From Candidatus Rifleibacteriota bacterium (GTDB lineage Bacteria; Riflebacteria; Ozemobacteria; Ozemobacterales; Ozemobacteraceae): a stretch of DNA of 10,284 nt. The notes below the pieces were generated by a model. The model was not told the origin of the DNA and did no database searches. It saw only the letters and a program-made list of their open reading frames with translations. Within the stretch, counting starts at the first letter, position 1, and every line of letters begins with the position of its first letter. This document shows, in pieces, positions 1 to 7,159 of this stretch. Made by a program: the position numbers and the translations under genes. The stretch covers positions 1 to 10,284 of the forward strand of contig JAKJFO010000146.1 in assembly GCA_022704885.1 (NCBI GenBank). The letters are read 5' to 3'.

Positions 1-1
1 A

Positions 2-1201
2 AAGATGAAGAAAATCGGGACTCGTATGCAGAGCCGAATCGGCGATCTGTCGACGGTTCTGCAGGAATTCATTACCGGTGTCAAGGTCGTCAAGTCATTC
101 ACTCTCGAAGAATTCGTCAAAGATCGCTTTGAGCAGGCCAATGGCGCGAATTTTGACGAAACCATGCGTGGTGGCCGCATTAACGCGGCAACTACACCGA
201 TAATAGAGTTCATCAATACCTGTGGTCTCGCTATAATTTTCTGGTATGGTGGTTACGAAGTCATCCGGGGCAATCTCGACGCCGGTCAGCTGATCAGCTT
301 TCTGACCGCGCTGGTTGGCCTGTTCACACCGATCAAAAATCTGTCGAAGATGAGTAATGTCATTTCGCAGTCGGTTGGTGCCGGGGAACGCGTGTTTGAG
401 ATAATCGATGCCCCGGTCGATGTCGAAGAGTCGCCCGATGCCGTCGAAATGACCAGTTGTCGGGGAGAAGTCGAATTCAGAGATGTGTTTTTTGCCTACA
501 ACCAGAATGAGCCGGTGCTGCGCAACGTCAACATCAAGGTTGCCCCTGGCGAAGTTGTGGCTCTCGTCGGCCCTTCCGGCGCCGGCAAGACAACTTTCAT
601 CAACCTGATTCCGCGATTTTTCGATGTCAGCTCAGGTGCGGTTAAAATCGATGAAATAGATGTGAAGCAGCTCAGCATGGCCAGTATGCGTCGTTTTATC
701 GCCATGGTTCCACAGGAGACCCTGTTGTTCTCAGGCACAATCGAAGACAACATCAGATTCGGCAGGCTCGATGCGACTCATGACGAGATTGTCGAAGCGG
801 CAAAGCTGGCTAATGCTCATGATTTTATCATGGCGCAACCAGATGGCTACGACACGGTTCTTGGCGAGCGTGGCGTCAATCTCTCGGGAGGCCAGGGGCA
901 GCGTATTGCGCTTTCCCGTGCGTTTCTCAAGGATCCCGGAATTCTGATACTCGACGAAGCAACCAGCGCTCTCGATTCAGAAACCGAAAATCTGATCAAA
1001 GAATCGCTGAGCCGCCTGATGAGTAACCGCACGACTTTCATGATCGCACATCGGCTTTCTACCATCGTTAATGCCGACAAGATACTGGTTCTGCAGAAGG
1101 GTGAGATCGTCGAAATCGGTTCTCATGGTCAGTTGCTCGAGCAGCAGGGGCTTTATTCTCAGCTTTATCGCTCGCAGTTTGCCGAACAGGTGGCGATGTG
1201 A
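2..1201 (+). CDS. msbA: MsbA-type lipid A/phospholipid ABC exporter (5' truncated by window edge)
   Basis: Half-transporter that would act as a homodimer in the inner membrane and flip lipid A-core (or related lipids) using ATP. The reading frame is open at the left edge, and the first visible ATG lies inside the transmembrane domain, so it is not the start; about 190 residues are missing compared with E. coli MsbA. Counting residues from the ATG at base 5, the last two membrane helices lie at about 66-108. The nucleotide-binding domain follows: A-loop Tyr165, Walker A GPSGAGKT at 189-196, Q-loop Gln237, signature LSGGQ at 293-297, Walker B ILILDE at 313-318 and H-loop His349. The signature continues as GQR, where most exporters have RQR. 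The stop overlaps the start of the next gene (TGATG). Location in a lipid A gene cluster favours MsbA over a generic multidrug exporter, but substrate cannot be read from sequence. Confidence 0.93.
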   Translation, partial: KMKKIGTRMQSRIGDLSTVLQEFITGVKVVKSFTLEEFVKDRFEQANGANFDETMRGGRINAATTPIIEFINTCGLAIIFWYGGYEVIRGNLDAGQLISFLTALVGLFTPIKNLSKMSNVISQSVGAGERVFEIIDAPVDVEESPDAVEMTSCRGEVEFRDVFFAYNQNEPVLRNVNIKVAPGEVVALVGPSGAGKTTFINLIPRFFDVSSGAVKIDEIDVKQLSMASMRRFIAMVPQETLLFSGTIEDNIRFGRLDATHDEIVEAAKLANAHDFIMAQPDGYDTVLGERGVNLSGGQGQRIALSRAFLKDPGILILDEATSALDSETENLIKESLSRLMSNRTTFMIAHRLSTIVNADKILVLQKGEIVEIGSHGQLLEQQGLYSQLYRSQFAEQVAM

Positions 1202-1974
1202 TGCAGAAGTTCAATCAGAATATCGACCAGAGAGATATCGAAACGCTGCATGGTTCGATGCGCCTCTCTGACGGCCGCTGGAACGACCCTTTCTGGGTTG
1301 CCTCGCTCAAGCTCAAGGCTTTTGGCGGCGCCGCCCTGATTTTGTCGCTTTCGCGACTGGTCATGATCGAGCGCCCGACCTTCAATCGTTTCATTCAGGC
1401 CCGCAAAGATGGTCGACCGGTGATTATAGTCGCCTGGCATGCATCTTTGCTCACTTCGATCTACTGTCATCGTCGTCGCAATGTCGTTATCATGACTTCG
1501 CTCTCAGAAGACGGCGATCTGCTGACCCAGATTCTCTACAATATGGGCTTCAAGTGTGTGAGAGGCTCTTCTTCACGTGGTGGCATGCGTGGATTGCTTG
1601 AAATGATGCGGCTGTTAAAGTCAGGATGCACAGGTGCCATAACGGTCGATGGCCCGCGCGGGCCGCGCCATGAAGTCAAACCCGGAGCCGTGCTTCTTGC
1701 CCAGAAAACCGGCGCTCTGCTGGTGCCAATTGGGGTTGGCTACTCCCATTGCGCTACGCTCAACAACTGGGATCATACTGAAATCCCGCTGCCGGGAAGT
1801 CGGGCCGTGATGATAACGGGCGAGCCTTTTACGATAAGTCAGGAAACAGATATTCAGACCGGTTGCAACATGATCGGCCAACGTATTCTGTCATGTGAGG
1901 CGGATGCGCGCGAATATCTTGCATCAGGATGCCTCAATAGTAGTATAATCGAGAGAACAGGTGGCGTAAATTGA
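1201..1974 (+). CDS. DUF374-family lysophospholipid acyltransferase-like protein
   Basis: A 257-residue protein of the DUF374 family, related to glycerolipid/lysophospholipid acyltransferases of the inner membrane; the exact acceptor is not known for most members. Visible family blocks in order are: VAWH at residues 77-80 (the His of the acyltransferase site), SLSEDGD at 100-106, RGSSSRGG at 121-128, TVDGPRGPR at 148-156, then KPGAVLLAQKTGALLVPIGV at 160-179. A hydrophobic stretch at about 33-55 may anchor it in the membrane. The ATG at 1201 overlaps the msbA stop in a TGATG arrangement; a GTG directly before it (1198) is also possible. The last codon overlaps the TTG start of lpxB. Position between msbA and lpxB suggests that it acylates a lipid A precursor or another envelope lipid, which is inference only. 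Confidence 0.88.
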   Translation: MQKFNQNIDQRDIETLHGSMRLSDGRWNDPFWVASLKLKAFGGAALILSLSRLVMIERPTFNRFIQARKDGRPVIIVAWHASLLTSIYCHRRRNVVIMTSLSEDGDLLTQILYNMGFKCVRGSSSRGGMRGLLEMMRLLKSGCTGAITVDGPRGPRHEVKPGAVLLAQKTGALLVPIGVGYSHCATLNNWDHTEIPLPGSRAVMITGEPFTISQETDIQTGCNMIGQRILSCEADAREYLASGCLNSSIIERTGGVN

Positions 1975-3158
1975 ATCTGCAGGTGCACGGCAAAAAGAAG
2001 CTGCTGATAGTAGCCGGCGAAACTTCCGGCGATTTTTATGCTGCTTCACTGATCGATGTGCTCAAACAGTGTGGTGAGCTCGAAATTTTCGCAGTTGGCG
2101 GTATTCAAACCGCCCGGCGCGATGTTAACCTTCTTTATGACAGCACCAACTGGGCAGCCATCGGGCTGATCGAAGCCATTAAACAGGTTCCCCGGCTGCT
2201 GCTGGTGCTTTCGCGACTCAAGCGGTTCATGCGCGACAATCGCCCTGATCTGCTGATTCTTGTCGATTATCCGGGCTTCAATATGCGCCTGGTGCATGCT
2301 GCCAACAAACTGGGCATTCCGACCCTGTACTATTTTCCGCCCAGCAAATTTGCGACCGACCCGGCCAGCGTTACCGACGCCGCCAGTTCGATAACCAGAG
2401 TTGCTGCCAATTTTGCTTCTACCTACGAGGTGTATCGCGCAGCTGGAGCCAATGTCGAATTTGTCGGTCACCCCCTGCTCGATCACGCAAAACCCGGCAT
2501 GACTCCGATCGAAACCTGTAAGAAATACGGCCTCGATCCAGACAGACCGGTGATCGGGCTGTGCCCGGGTTCGCGGCGCAGTGAACTCGACCAGCTGCTG
2601 CCGGTAATGCTCAAGGCAGGCGGTCTGATTCATCAGAAATATCCGCAATACCAGTTTGTAGTGCCGGTCATCAAGACCGAAGGCAGCGAGGTTTTTGGTG
2701 TTTCAAAACATTGTTTACGCAATCAGCTTACTGCCAGCGGCATTCCGGTAACGCTCGCCGAAGGGCAGATTTATGACGTGATGCGACTGTCGCGTCTTCT
2801 GCTGATCAGTTCAGGCACTGCCACTCTCGAGGCGAGCTACGTCGGCACGCCAATGGTGATCTGCTATCGCGTATCGACCTTTACTGAGATTCAGGCGCGA
2901 CTGTTCTATCATCTGCCCAGATTTATCGGGTTGCCGAATATTATTATCAATCGAATGGCTGTTCCTGAGCTTATTCAACATGACCTTACTCCCGAAAAGC
3001 TTTCTGATAAAGCCTTCGAGCTGCTTGAGTCAGAAGAACTCTACAACCAGCAGAAGAAAGATTTTACCGAAGTCGTCGCGCATCTTGGTGAGCCGGGCGC
3101 GCATGAACGGGTGGCGGCGATGGTTGTCGAGATGCTCGACGGCCGCGCGGCCGGCTGA
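1971..3158 (+). CDS. lpxB: Lipid-A-disaccharide synthase (LpxB family, divergent)
   Basis: Glycosyltransferase family 19 enzyme that joins UDP-2,3-diacylglucosamine and lipid X into the lipid A disaccharide (EC 2.4.1.182), acting at the inner face of the inner membrane. It has 395 residues, close to the E. coli length of 382. Family landmarks are AGETSGD at 15-21, LVDYPGFN at 97-104, FVGHPLLD at 164-171, the nucleotide-sugar side CPGSRRSE at 198-205, SGTATLE at 281-287, GTPMVICYR at 292-300 and GLPNIIINR at 320-328. The start is TTG at 1971, preceded by AGGTGG (1959-1964) at a 6-base gap, and it overlaps the upstream stop. One conserved block is odd: after YY (120-121), where LpxB proteins carry SP-x-VWAWR and FPFE, this protein has PPSKFATD and no FPFE, without a length change. 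It could be an LpxB paralogue with altered acceptor, but the operon supports a lipid A role. Confidence 0.88.
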   Translation: MNLQVHGKKKLLIVAGETSGDFYAASLIDVLKQCGELEIFAVGGIQTARRDVNLLYDSTNWAAIGLIEAIKQVPRLLLVLSRLKRFMRDNRPDLLILVDYPGFNMRLVHAANKLGIPTLYYFPPSKFATDPASVTDAASSITRVAANFASTYEVYRAAGANVEFVGHPLLDHAKPGMTPIETCKKYGLDPDRPVIGLCPGSRRSELDQLLPVMLKAGGLIHQKYPQYQFVVPVIKTEGSEVFGVSKHCLRNQLTASGIPVTLAEGQIYDVMRLSRLLLISSGTATLEASYVGTPMVICYRVSTFTEIQARLFYHLPRFIGLPNIIINRMAVPELIQHDLTPEKLSDKAFELLESEELYNQQKKDFTEVVAHLGEPGAHERVAAMVVEMLDGRAAG

Positions 3159-3163
3159 AAACC

Positions 3164-4120
3164 ATGTCGGGTCTGGCGTACCTTAAAAAGGCTGTAATCG
3201 GCTGTTCGCATATACTCTGTCGACTGCCGGAAACACCCGGGCGAGCGCTGGCCGCCGCGACCGGTCTGATTGCCTGGCAGGCCTGGCATGCAGAGAGGCG
3301 TCGCCTCGAAAACTGCATCGACCGCATCTACTTTCGCCGGCGTCGTCAGCCACCACAGCCGGTAAGTGAAATCGTGCGCCGCGCTTTTCTGCATTTTTCG
3401 CTGGTGACTTATGAACTTCTGCGTTTTCCGGTGCTGAGCCAGTCTGCGCTCGAACAGAGGGTTATTCTGCGCAATCGCGATATCATCGATCGTGAGCTGC
3501 AGAAGGGCAGGGGAGTCATACTGGTTCTGCCTCATATCGGCAACTGGGAGATTCTTGGGGCCGCGATAGTGCAGGCCGGGTACCCGCTTAATTCTTTTTA
3601 TCTGGCTCAGAAAGAAGACGAGATCGGTGGCCTGCTCGATCATTTCAGAAACTATTCGGGTATCATTCTGCACGACCGCGATCGTGGTGGTATCAAAGCC
3701 CTGCGTGCTCTTAAAAGCGGCGAGATTCTCGGCATGATCGGTGATCAGGATGGTTCGCGCAACGGTGTTTACATGAATTTTCTCGGTCACTGGGTCAGCA
3801 TGCCGGCCGGTCCTGCCAACTGGAGTCTGAAGACCGGGGCCAGCGTGCTGCCGCTCTATTCGTTGCGACGCGGTAATTCGGCCGTGTTCGATGCGGCCTT
3901 TCTGCCGCCGGTCGGCGAAGATGTCGCAGGATCTCACAACGACCGCGTGATTGCCCGCACGTTGGCAATTGCAGGTTGGATGGAAGAGCTTATTCTGCAG
4001 CATCCCGATCAGTATCTGTGGTTTTACGATCGTTTTAAACCGCGGCATGAGGGTTGGCTCGCTGCCGAAAAACTTAAAAACGGTCAGATGTATCACGGAG
4101 AGCCCCGCTATGGCAGCTGA
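3164..4120 (+). CDS. LpxL/HtrB-family lipid A late acyltransferase
   Basis: Inner-membrane acyltransferase of the Lip_A_acyltrans family, expected to move an acyl chain from acyl-ACP onto Kdo-lipid A or a precursor. At 318 residues it is near E. coli LpxL (306). The catalytic HX4E motif is PHIGNWE with His124 and Glu129. Downstream blocks typical of the family are DQDGSRNGVYMNFLG (194-208), the Pro/Gly/Ala stretch near 213-217, TGASVLPLY (224-232) and HPDQYLWFYDRFK (280-292). A hydrophobic segment lies near 24-40. The ATG is 5 bases after the lpxB stop with no convincing Shine-Dalgarno, so translation is probably coupled to lpxB. The 3' end overlaps waaA by 11 bases. Whether it is functionally LpxL, LpxM or a lauroyl/myristoyl variant cannot be decided here. 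Confidence 0.9.
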   Translation: MSGLAYLKKAVIGCSHILCRLPETPGRALAAATGLIAWQAWHAERRRLENCIDRIYFRRRRQPPQPVSEIVRRAFLHFSLVTYELLRFPVLSQSALEQRVILRNRDIIDRELQKGRGVILVLPHIGNWEILGAAIVQAGYPLNSFYLAQKEDEIGGLLDHFRNYSGIILHDRDRGGIKALRALKSGEILGMIGDQDGSRNGVYMNFLGHWVSMPAGPANWSLKTGASVLPLYSLRRGNSAVFDAAFLPPVGEDVAGSHNDRVIARTLAIAGWMEELILQHPDQYLWFYDRFKPRHEGWLAAEKLKNGQMYHGEPRYGS

Positions 4121-5438
4121 TAAACGCTCTGTCACCGGCAGCCTCAGCCTGCGTGCCAGAGCCGCACTAGCCTTTTACCGCGTCAGCTTCGCTATGGCCG
4201 GTCTGGTTTCTGCCGCAGCAGTTCCCTGGCTCGGGGCATACCTTCGCCGAATCAGGGAAGGTTTTTTTGACTATCTTGGTCAGGTGCCGCGCTGCCCGGA
4301 AACGCGAGTATTCTGGATTCATGCTGTTTCTATGGGCGAGGCGATGGTGGCCTATGGCTTTGCCGCCGGTCTGCAGCGGGAATATCCCGGTTACCAGATC
4401 GCTTTTACCAGCACTCATCCCGATGTCATCGCCGGAGCCCGCAAGCGCGGCCTGTTGGCCGCCTATTTTCCACTCGACACGAGAGTCAGCATGCAGCGGG
4501 CATTTGAACGCTGGCGCCCATCTGCGGTTTTTGTCTGTGAAACTGATTTCTGGCCAGAATTTTCGACGCAGTGCCGGCAACGCAGCATTCCTCTATTTCT
4601 GGTCAACGGCCGTATCAGCAACAAGCTTGCCGCCTTTTACCAGAACTTTGCCGGACTGGCGGAGCTGGTTTTTGGCGCTTACACAATGCTGGCGGTTCAG
4701 AGCGAAAGCGATGCCGGGCGTCTGCGCTCGATCGGAGCTGAACCTGCACGCATCGAAGTTCTGGGTAATATGAAGGCCGACCTGACGGTGGCGCCTGGCA
4801 GTGTCGATCTGACGCCCATCAGAAGCTGGCTGGCCGGACGAAAAGTCGTGGTTGTCGGTTCTCTGCATCCTGGCGAATTCAGTCTGCTGCTGCCGGTGAT
4901 TCGTGCTCAGGCAGATGCCGGCCGGGCAGTGATTCTGGCACCGCGTAATCCGTCTCTGGCAGAAGAATGGCAGAAGAGCCTGCGAATTGCTGGTGTCGAG
5001 AGCTGCCGGCGCAGTATCGGTCTCGCCGCCGCCCCGTTATTGCTTCTCGATACGATGGGTGAGCTGGCATCTGTTTACGCGCTGGCTGATGTAGCATTCG
5101 TCGGCGGCAGTCTTGTCGGCGATGTTGGCGGTCATAATCCGCTCGAAGTCATTCAGCAGTCAGTTCCGCTGCTGATGGGCCAAAACTGCCGCAATTTTGC
5201 GGATCTTGTCGAGGAGCTCGAAGCTGCAGAGGCAATTGTCAGCTGTTCTGATGCGCCCGCAGTCAGCAAGGCCATCGATCTGATTCTGACTGATGCCTCT
5301 TTTGCGTCGAAGATGATTGAAAGTGCTGCAGGGGTTTTACAGGCTAATCGCGGGGTTCTGCCGGCGACGCTGCAGCTGGTGAAAGATCGACTGTCAGTTC
5401 TCGAGCCGGCGCTTGAGAACGTCGCTGAGTTGCCATGA
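4110..5438 (+). CDS. waaA: 3-deoxy-D-manno-octulosonic acid (Kdo) transferase WaaA/KdtA
   Basis: Membrane-associated GT30 glycosyltransferase that transfers Kdo from CMP-Kdo to lipid IVA, the first step of LPS core assembly. It has 442 residues; E. coli WaaA has 425. An N-terminal hydrophobic stretch at about 20-44 fits the membrane anchor. Family motifs are WIHAVSMGE (69-77, with the conserved catalytic-type Glu77), CETDFWPE (143-150, the ELWP block), NGRIS (166-170), GNMKADL (219-225), GSLHPGE (250-256), APRNP (277-281), LLDTMGEL (312-319) and AFVGGSLVGDVGGHNPLE (329-346). The ATG at 4110 is chosen because GGAG lies at 4097-4100 and the family N-terminus begins right after it, although the frame stays open further upstream. 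It overlaps the acyltransferase by 11 bases and the opposing VOC gene by 45 bases at its 3' end. Whether it adds one, two or more Kdo residues cannot be told. Confidence 0.95.
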   Translation: MAADKRSVTGSLSLRARAALAFYRVSFAMAGLVSAAAVPWLGAYLRRIREGFFDYLGQVPRCPETRVFWIHAVSMGEAMVAYGFAAGLQREYPGYQIAFTSTHPDVIAGARKRGLLAAYFPLDTRVSMQRAFERWRPSAVFVCETDFWPEFSTQCRQRSIPLFLVNGRISNKLAAFYQNFAGLAELVFGAYTMLAVQSESDAGRLRSIGAEPARIEVLGNMKADLTVAPGSVDLTPIRSWLAGRKVVVVGSLHPGEFSLLLPVIRAQADAGRAVILAPRNPSLAEEWQKSLRIAGVESCRRSIGLAAAPLLLLDTMGELASVYALADVAFVGGSLVGDVGGHNPLEVIQQSVPLLMGQNCRNFADLVEELEAAEAIVSCSDAPAVSKAIDLILTDASFASKMIESAAGVLQANRGVLPATLQLVKDRLSVLEPALENVAELP

Positions 5439-5753
5439 CACCCCGTTGATATCTGTGAATACATAGTTATCGCCGACTTCGATCCCGGCTTTTGCGAGAG
5501 CGTCGGTGGTTGCGGTGAGATCACAGACCAGACGCAGTCTCTGTCGGTTACTGATGTATGGCCGGTTCGGGCGATCGTTGATTTCGATACAGGTCTGTTC
5601 GATCTCGACGCGCGGGCTTTCGATACGCAGCAGTGTCATGTCGTCGTAGTTTTTGACGCGCAGCACACGCTCCAGTGCCAGAACTTTTCGATAAAACTCG
5701 ATGCTGGCGCCGGCATTTTCCGCCAGCATTCCAAAAGCTGTAATTTCTATCAT
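5394..5753 (-). CDS. VOC (glyoxalase/bleomycin-resistance fold) family protein
   Basis: A 119-residue single-module protein of the vicinal oxygen chelate superfamily. It begins MIEITAFGML, has the typical helix FYRKVLALE (20-28) and ends with the DxxG-type strand FTDINGVSWQLSD (99-111), close to the family pattern F-x-D-P-x-G-x-x-W-x-L. The usual His and Glu metal ligands are not clear: Phe7 lies near the first-strand His position and Gln108 near the last-strand Glu. A classical metal-dependent enzyme activity is therefore uncertain, and a binding or resistance role is possible. It is transcribed toward waaA and shares its last 45 bases with it on the opposite strand. Upstream on its own strand is a modest AGGCAGG ribosome-binding-like sequence. 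Substrate unknown. Confidence 0.82.
   Translation of the reverse strand: MIEITAFGMLAENAGASIEFYRKVLALERVLRVKNYDDMTLLRIESPRVEIEQTCIEINDRPNRPYISNRQRLRLVCDLTATTDALAKAGIEVGDNYVFTDINGVSWQLSDVLKRRLEN
5397..5420. other. 10-bp hairpin inside the waaA/VOC 3' overlap
   Basis: GTTCTCGAGC (5397-5406) pairs with GCTTGAGAAC (5411-5420) as ten consecutive pairs with one G-U wobble, around a CGGC loop. It lies where the two convergent genes overlap, so both mRNAs would carry it. Neither strand shows a U-tract after the stem, so it is not a standard intrinsic terminator. It could slow or punctuate convergent transcription, or be chance within coding sequence. Confidence 0.45.
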
Positions 5754-5839
5754 ATTTGCCTGCCTTGATTTTTTAGGCTCATATCGGCAGTGCTGATGTT
5801 TTTTTTTACCAATTCGAAAAAAGATCGAGGGGAAAATGC

Positions 5840-5869
5840 TTGCCTCGGGTTTGCGATAAGTTTTATAAT
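5840..5869 (+). promoter_or_regulatory. Probable sigma-70-type promoter for ilvE
   Basis: A perfect -10 box TATAAT lies at 5864-5869, with TTGCCT (5840-5845) as a four-of-six -35 match at 18-base spacing. The start site would fall near 5876, leaving a leader of about 55 bases. The leader contains the strong purine-rich Shine-Dalgarno at 5916-5928 (AAGGAAGGAAAGG) before the ilvE ATG at 5931. No attenuator-like leader peptide rich in Ile/Leu/Val was seen. Confidence 0.65.
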
Positions 5870-5930
5870 GGCAGTTGGTGTACTTTGAAGTAAATGCCTA
5901 TGCCAGATCAAACGCAAGGAAGGAAAGGTT

Positions 5931-7034
5931 ATGAAAATCGCTGTTCACCCCGTTTCTGAAAGCGAGCTCAAGCCCCTGATCACAGATACGAGCAAGCTGG
6001 GCTTCTGCAGGTTTTTTACCGACCGCATGTTTACCATGGATTACAACGAGGAGGAAGGCTGGACCAACCCTCAAATCGGCCCGTTCAGACCTTTCGAAGT
6101 TGATCCATCGTCGCTTGTGCTGCATTATGCACAGGAAATCTTTGAAGGACTCAAGGCCTTCAAAGGAAAAGATGGCGTAATCAGATTTTTTCGGCCCGAG
6201 ATGAATGCCAAGCGCTTCAATCGTTCGGCCGACCGGCTTTGTATGCCGCATTTTCTCGAAAACGACTTTCTCGAAAGCATTTATGCTCTGGTTAATCTGG
6301 AGAAACGGTGGGTGCCTGACAGCAAGGGCGCTGCGCTCTATATCAGACCATTCATGTTTGCCACTGATAAGGCTCTCGGAGTGCGTGCTTCGTCTACCTA
6401 TCTCTATTGTGTGATTTTAAGCCCGGTTGGCCCCTATTATCAGGAAGGCTTCAGCCCGGTCAGCCTGTTCGTCTCTGATGAGCTTACCCGAGCGGCCAAG
6501 GGCGGTCTCGGCGAAGCCAAGACTGGCGCCAACTACGCAGCCAGCCTGCTTGCCGGTCGTATTGCCCGCAAAAAGGGCTGTGCTCAGGTTCTCTGGCTCG
6601 ATGGCGCTGAGCATCGCTACATCGAAGAAGTAGGCGCCATGAATATCTTCTTTGTATTCAACGGAAATCAGCTGGTGACGCCACAGCTCAATGGCAGCAT
6701 TCTGGCAGGCGTAACCCGTGACAGCGTGCTTAGACTCGCTTCAATGCTGGGTTTGCGTGCTGAAGAACGCAAGATTTCGATCGACGAAGTAATCGGTGGC
6801 ATCACCACCGGTTCTATCACCGAAATCTTTGGCACCGGCACGGCCGCAAGCATATCTCCGGTCGGCAGTCTGCAGTTCAAGGAAAATGATTACGTCGTCA
6901 ACAACCGCAACGTCGGTCCGGTCAGCCAGCAGATGTTCGATACTCTTCGTGGTATTCAGTATGGTGAGATTGAAGACCCGTTTGGCTGGGTCGTTCCGCT
7001 CCAGGAACCACAGGAAAAGGTTCTCTCTCTCTAA
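5931..7034 (+). CDS. ilvE: Branched-chain amino acid aminotransferase (class IV, type II)
   Basis: Cytosolic PLP enzyme that transaminates the 2-oxo acids of valine, leucine and isoleucine with glutamate (EC 2.6.1.42), the last step of their synthesis. At 367 residues it belongs to the longer type II branch shared with eukaryotic enzymes. Visible landmarks are FEGLKAFKG (71-79) and FRPEMNAKRFNRSA (87-100) in the small domain, YIRPFMFA (137-144), the PLP-lysine block GEAKTGANYAAS (194-205, Lys197), QVLWLDGAEHRYIEEVGAMN (219-238, with Glu233 expected to contact the pyridine nitrogen) and the phosphate-loop region FGTGTAA (300-306). The start ATG has the strong Shine-Dalgarno at 5916-5928. It is a monocistronic unit, with its own promoter upstream and a strong terminator 26 bases after the stop. 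No other ilv or leu gene is adjacent. Confidence 0.96.
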   Translation: MKIAVHPVSESELKPLITDTSKLGFCRFFTDRMFTMDYNEEEGWTNPQIGPFRPFEVDPSSLVLHYAQEIFEGLKAFKGKDGVIRFFRPEMNAKRFNRSADRLCMPHFLENDFLESIYALVNLEKRWVPDSKGAALYIRPFMFATDKALGVRASSTYLYCVILSPVGPYYQEGFSPVSLFVSDELTRAAKGGLGEAKTGANYAASLLAGRIARKKGCAQVLWLDGAEHRYIEEVGAMNIFFVFNGNQLVTPQLNGSILAGVTRDSVLRLASMLGLRAEERKISIDEVIGGITTGSITEIFGTGTAASISPVGSLQFKENDYVVNNRNVGPVSQQMFDTLRGIQYGEIEDPFGWVVPLQEPQEKVLSL

Positions 7035-7060
7035 TCTCTTTCGCTCTCTCAAACCAGAAG

Positions 7061-7094
7061 CCCGCCCCGACAAGTTGTCGTGGGCGGGTTTTTT
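7061..7094 (+). terminator. Intrinsic terminator of ilvE
   Basis: The 5' arm CCCGCCCCGAC (7061-7071) pairs with GTCG and GGGCGGG (7077-7080 and 7082-7088) with a single bulged T at 7081, giving an 11-pair GC-rich stem over a small AAGTT loop. Six T follow at 7089-7094. This is a textbook rho-independent terminator on the + strand. Confidence 0.93.
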
Positions 7095-7159
7095 ATGTCA
7101 AGAAAGTGGCTGCTTTGTCCGATATGTTGTCGTAACATCCCACAAACAGGCGGTGAAAC

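Noticed and set aside
288..299. 12-base palindrome AGCTGATCAGCT in msbA, similar to the one at 7363
   Set aside because: It lies in conserved coding sequence; the shared core is just the common GATC-containing sequence.
1651..1664. 14-base perfect GC palindrome GGCCCGCGCGGGCC
   Set aside because: It encodes the conserved DGPRGPR motif of the DUF374 protein; the symmetry follows from those codons.
2046..2648. 200-codon open frame on the minus strand
   Set aside because: Fully antisense to lpxB, with no recognisable domain.
3141..3152. 12-base palindrome GGCCGCGCGGCC at the end of lpxB
   Set aside because: It is in coding sequence (Gly-Arg-Ala-Ala), has no T-run after it, and lies in a coupled operon where a terminator would make little sense.
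3951..4109. Possible longer N-terminus of WaaA
   Set aside because: The frame is open upstream, but this part overlaps the end of the acyltransferase, has no family similarity, and the ATG at 4110 has a good Shine-Dalgarno.
3041..4135. 364-codon open frame on the minus strand
   Set aside because: It lies opposite the LpxL-family gene, whose HX4E and other family motifs are intact; the long antisense frame is a by-product of its codon use.
5894..5959. Short ATG-started frame in the ilvE leader, considered as an attenuation leader peptide
   Set aside because: The peptide has no run of Ile, Leu or Val codons, overlaps the ilvE start in another frame, and no terminator/antiterminator pair is visible.
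7124..7138. ATGTT-GTCGT-AACAT inverted repeat upstream of the 70-residue gene as an operator
   Set aside because: Only five base pairs with no flanking symmetry; too weak to call as a feature.
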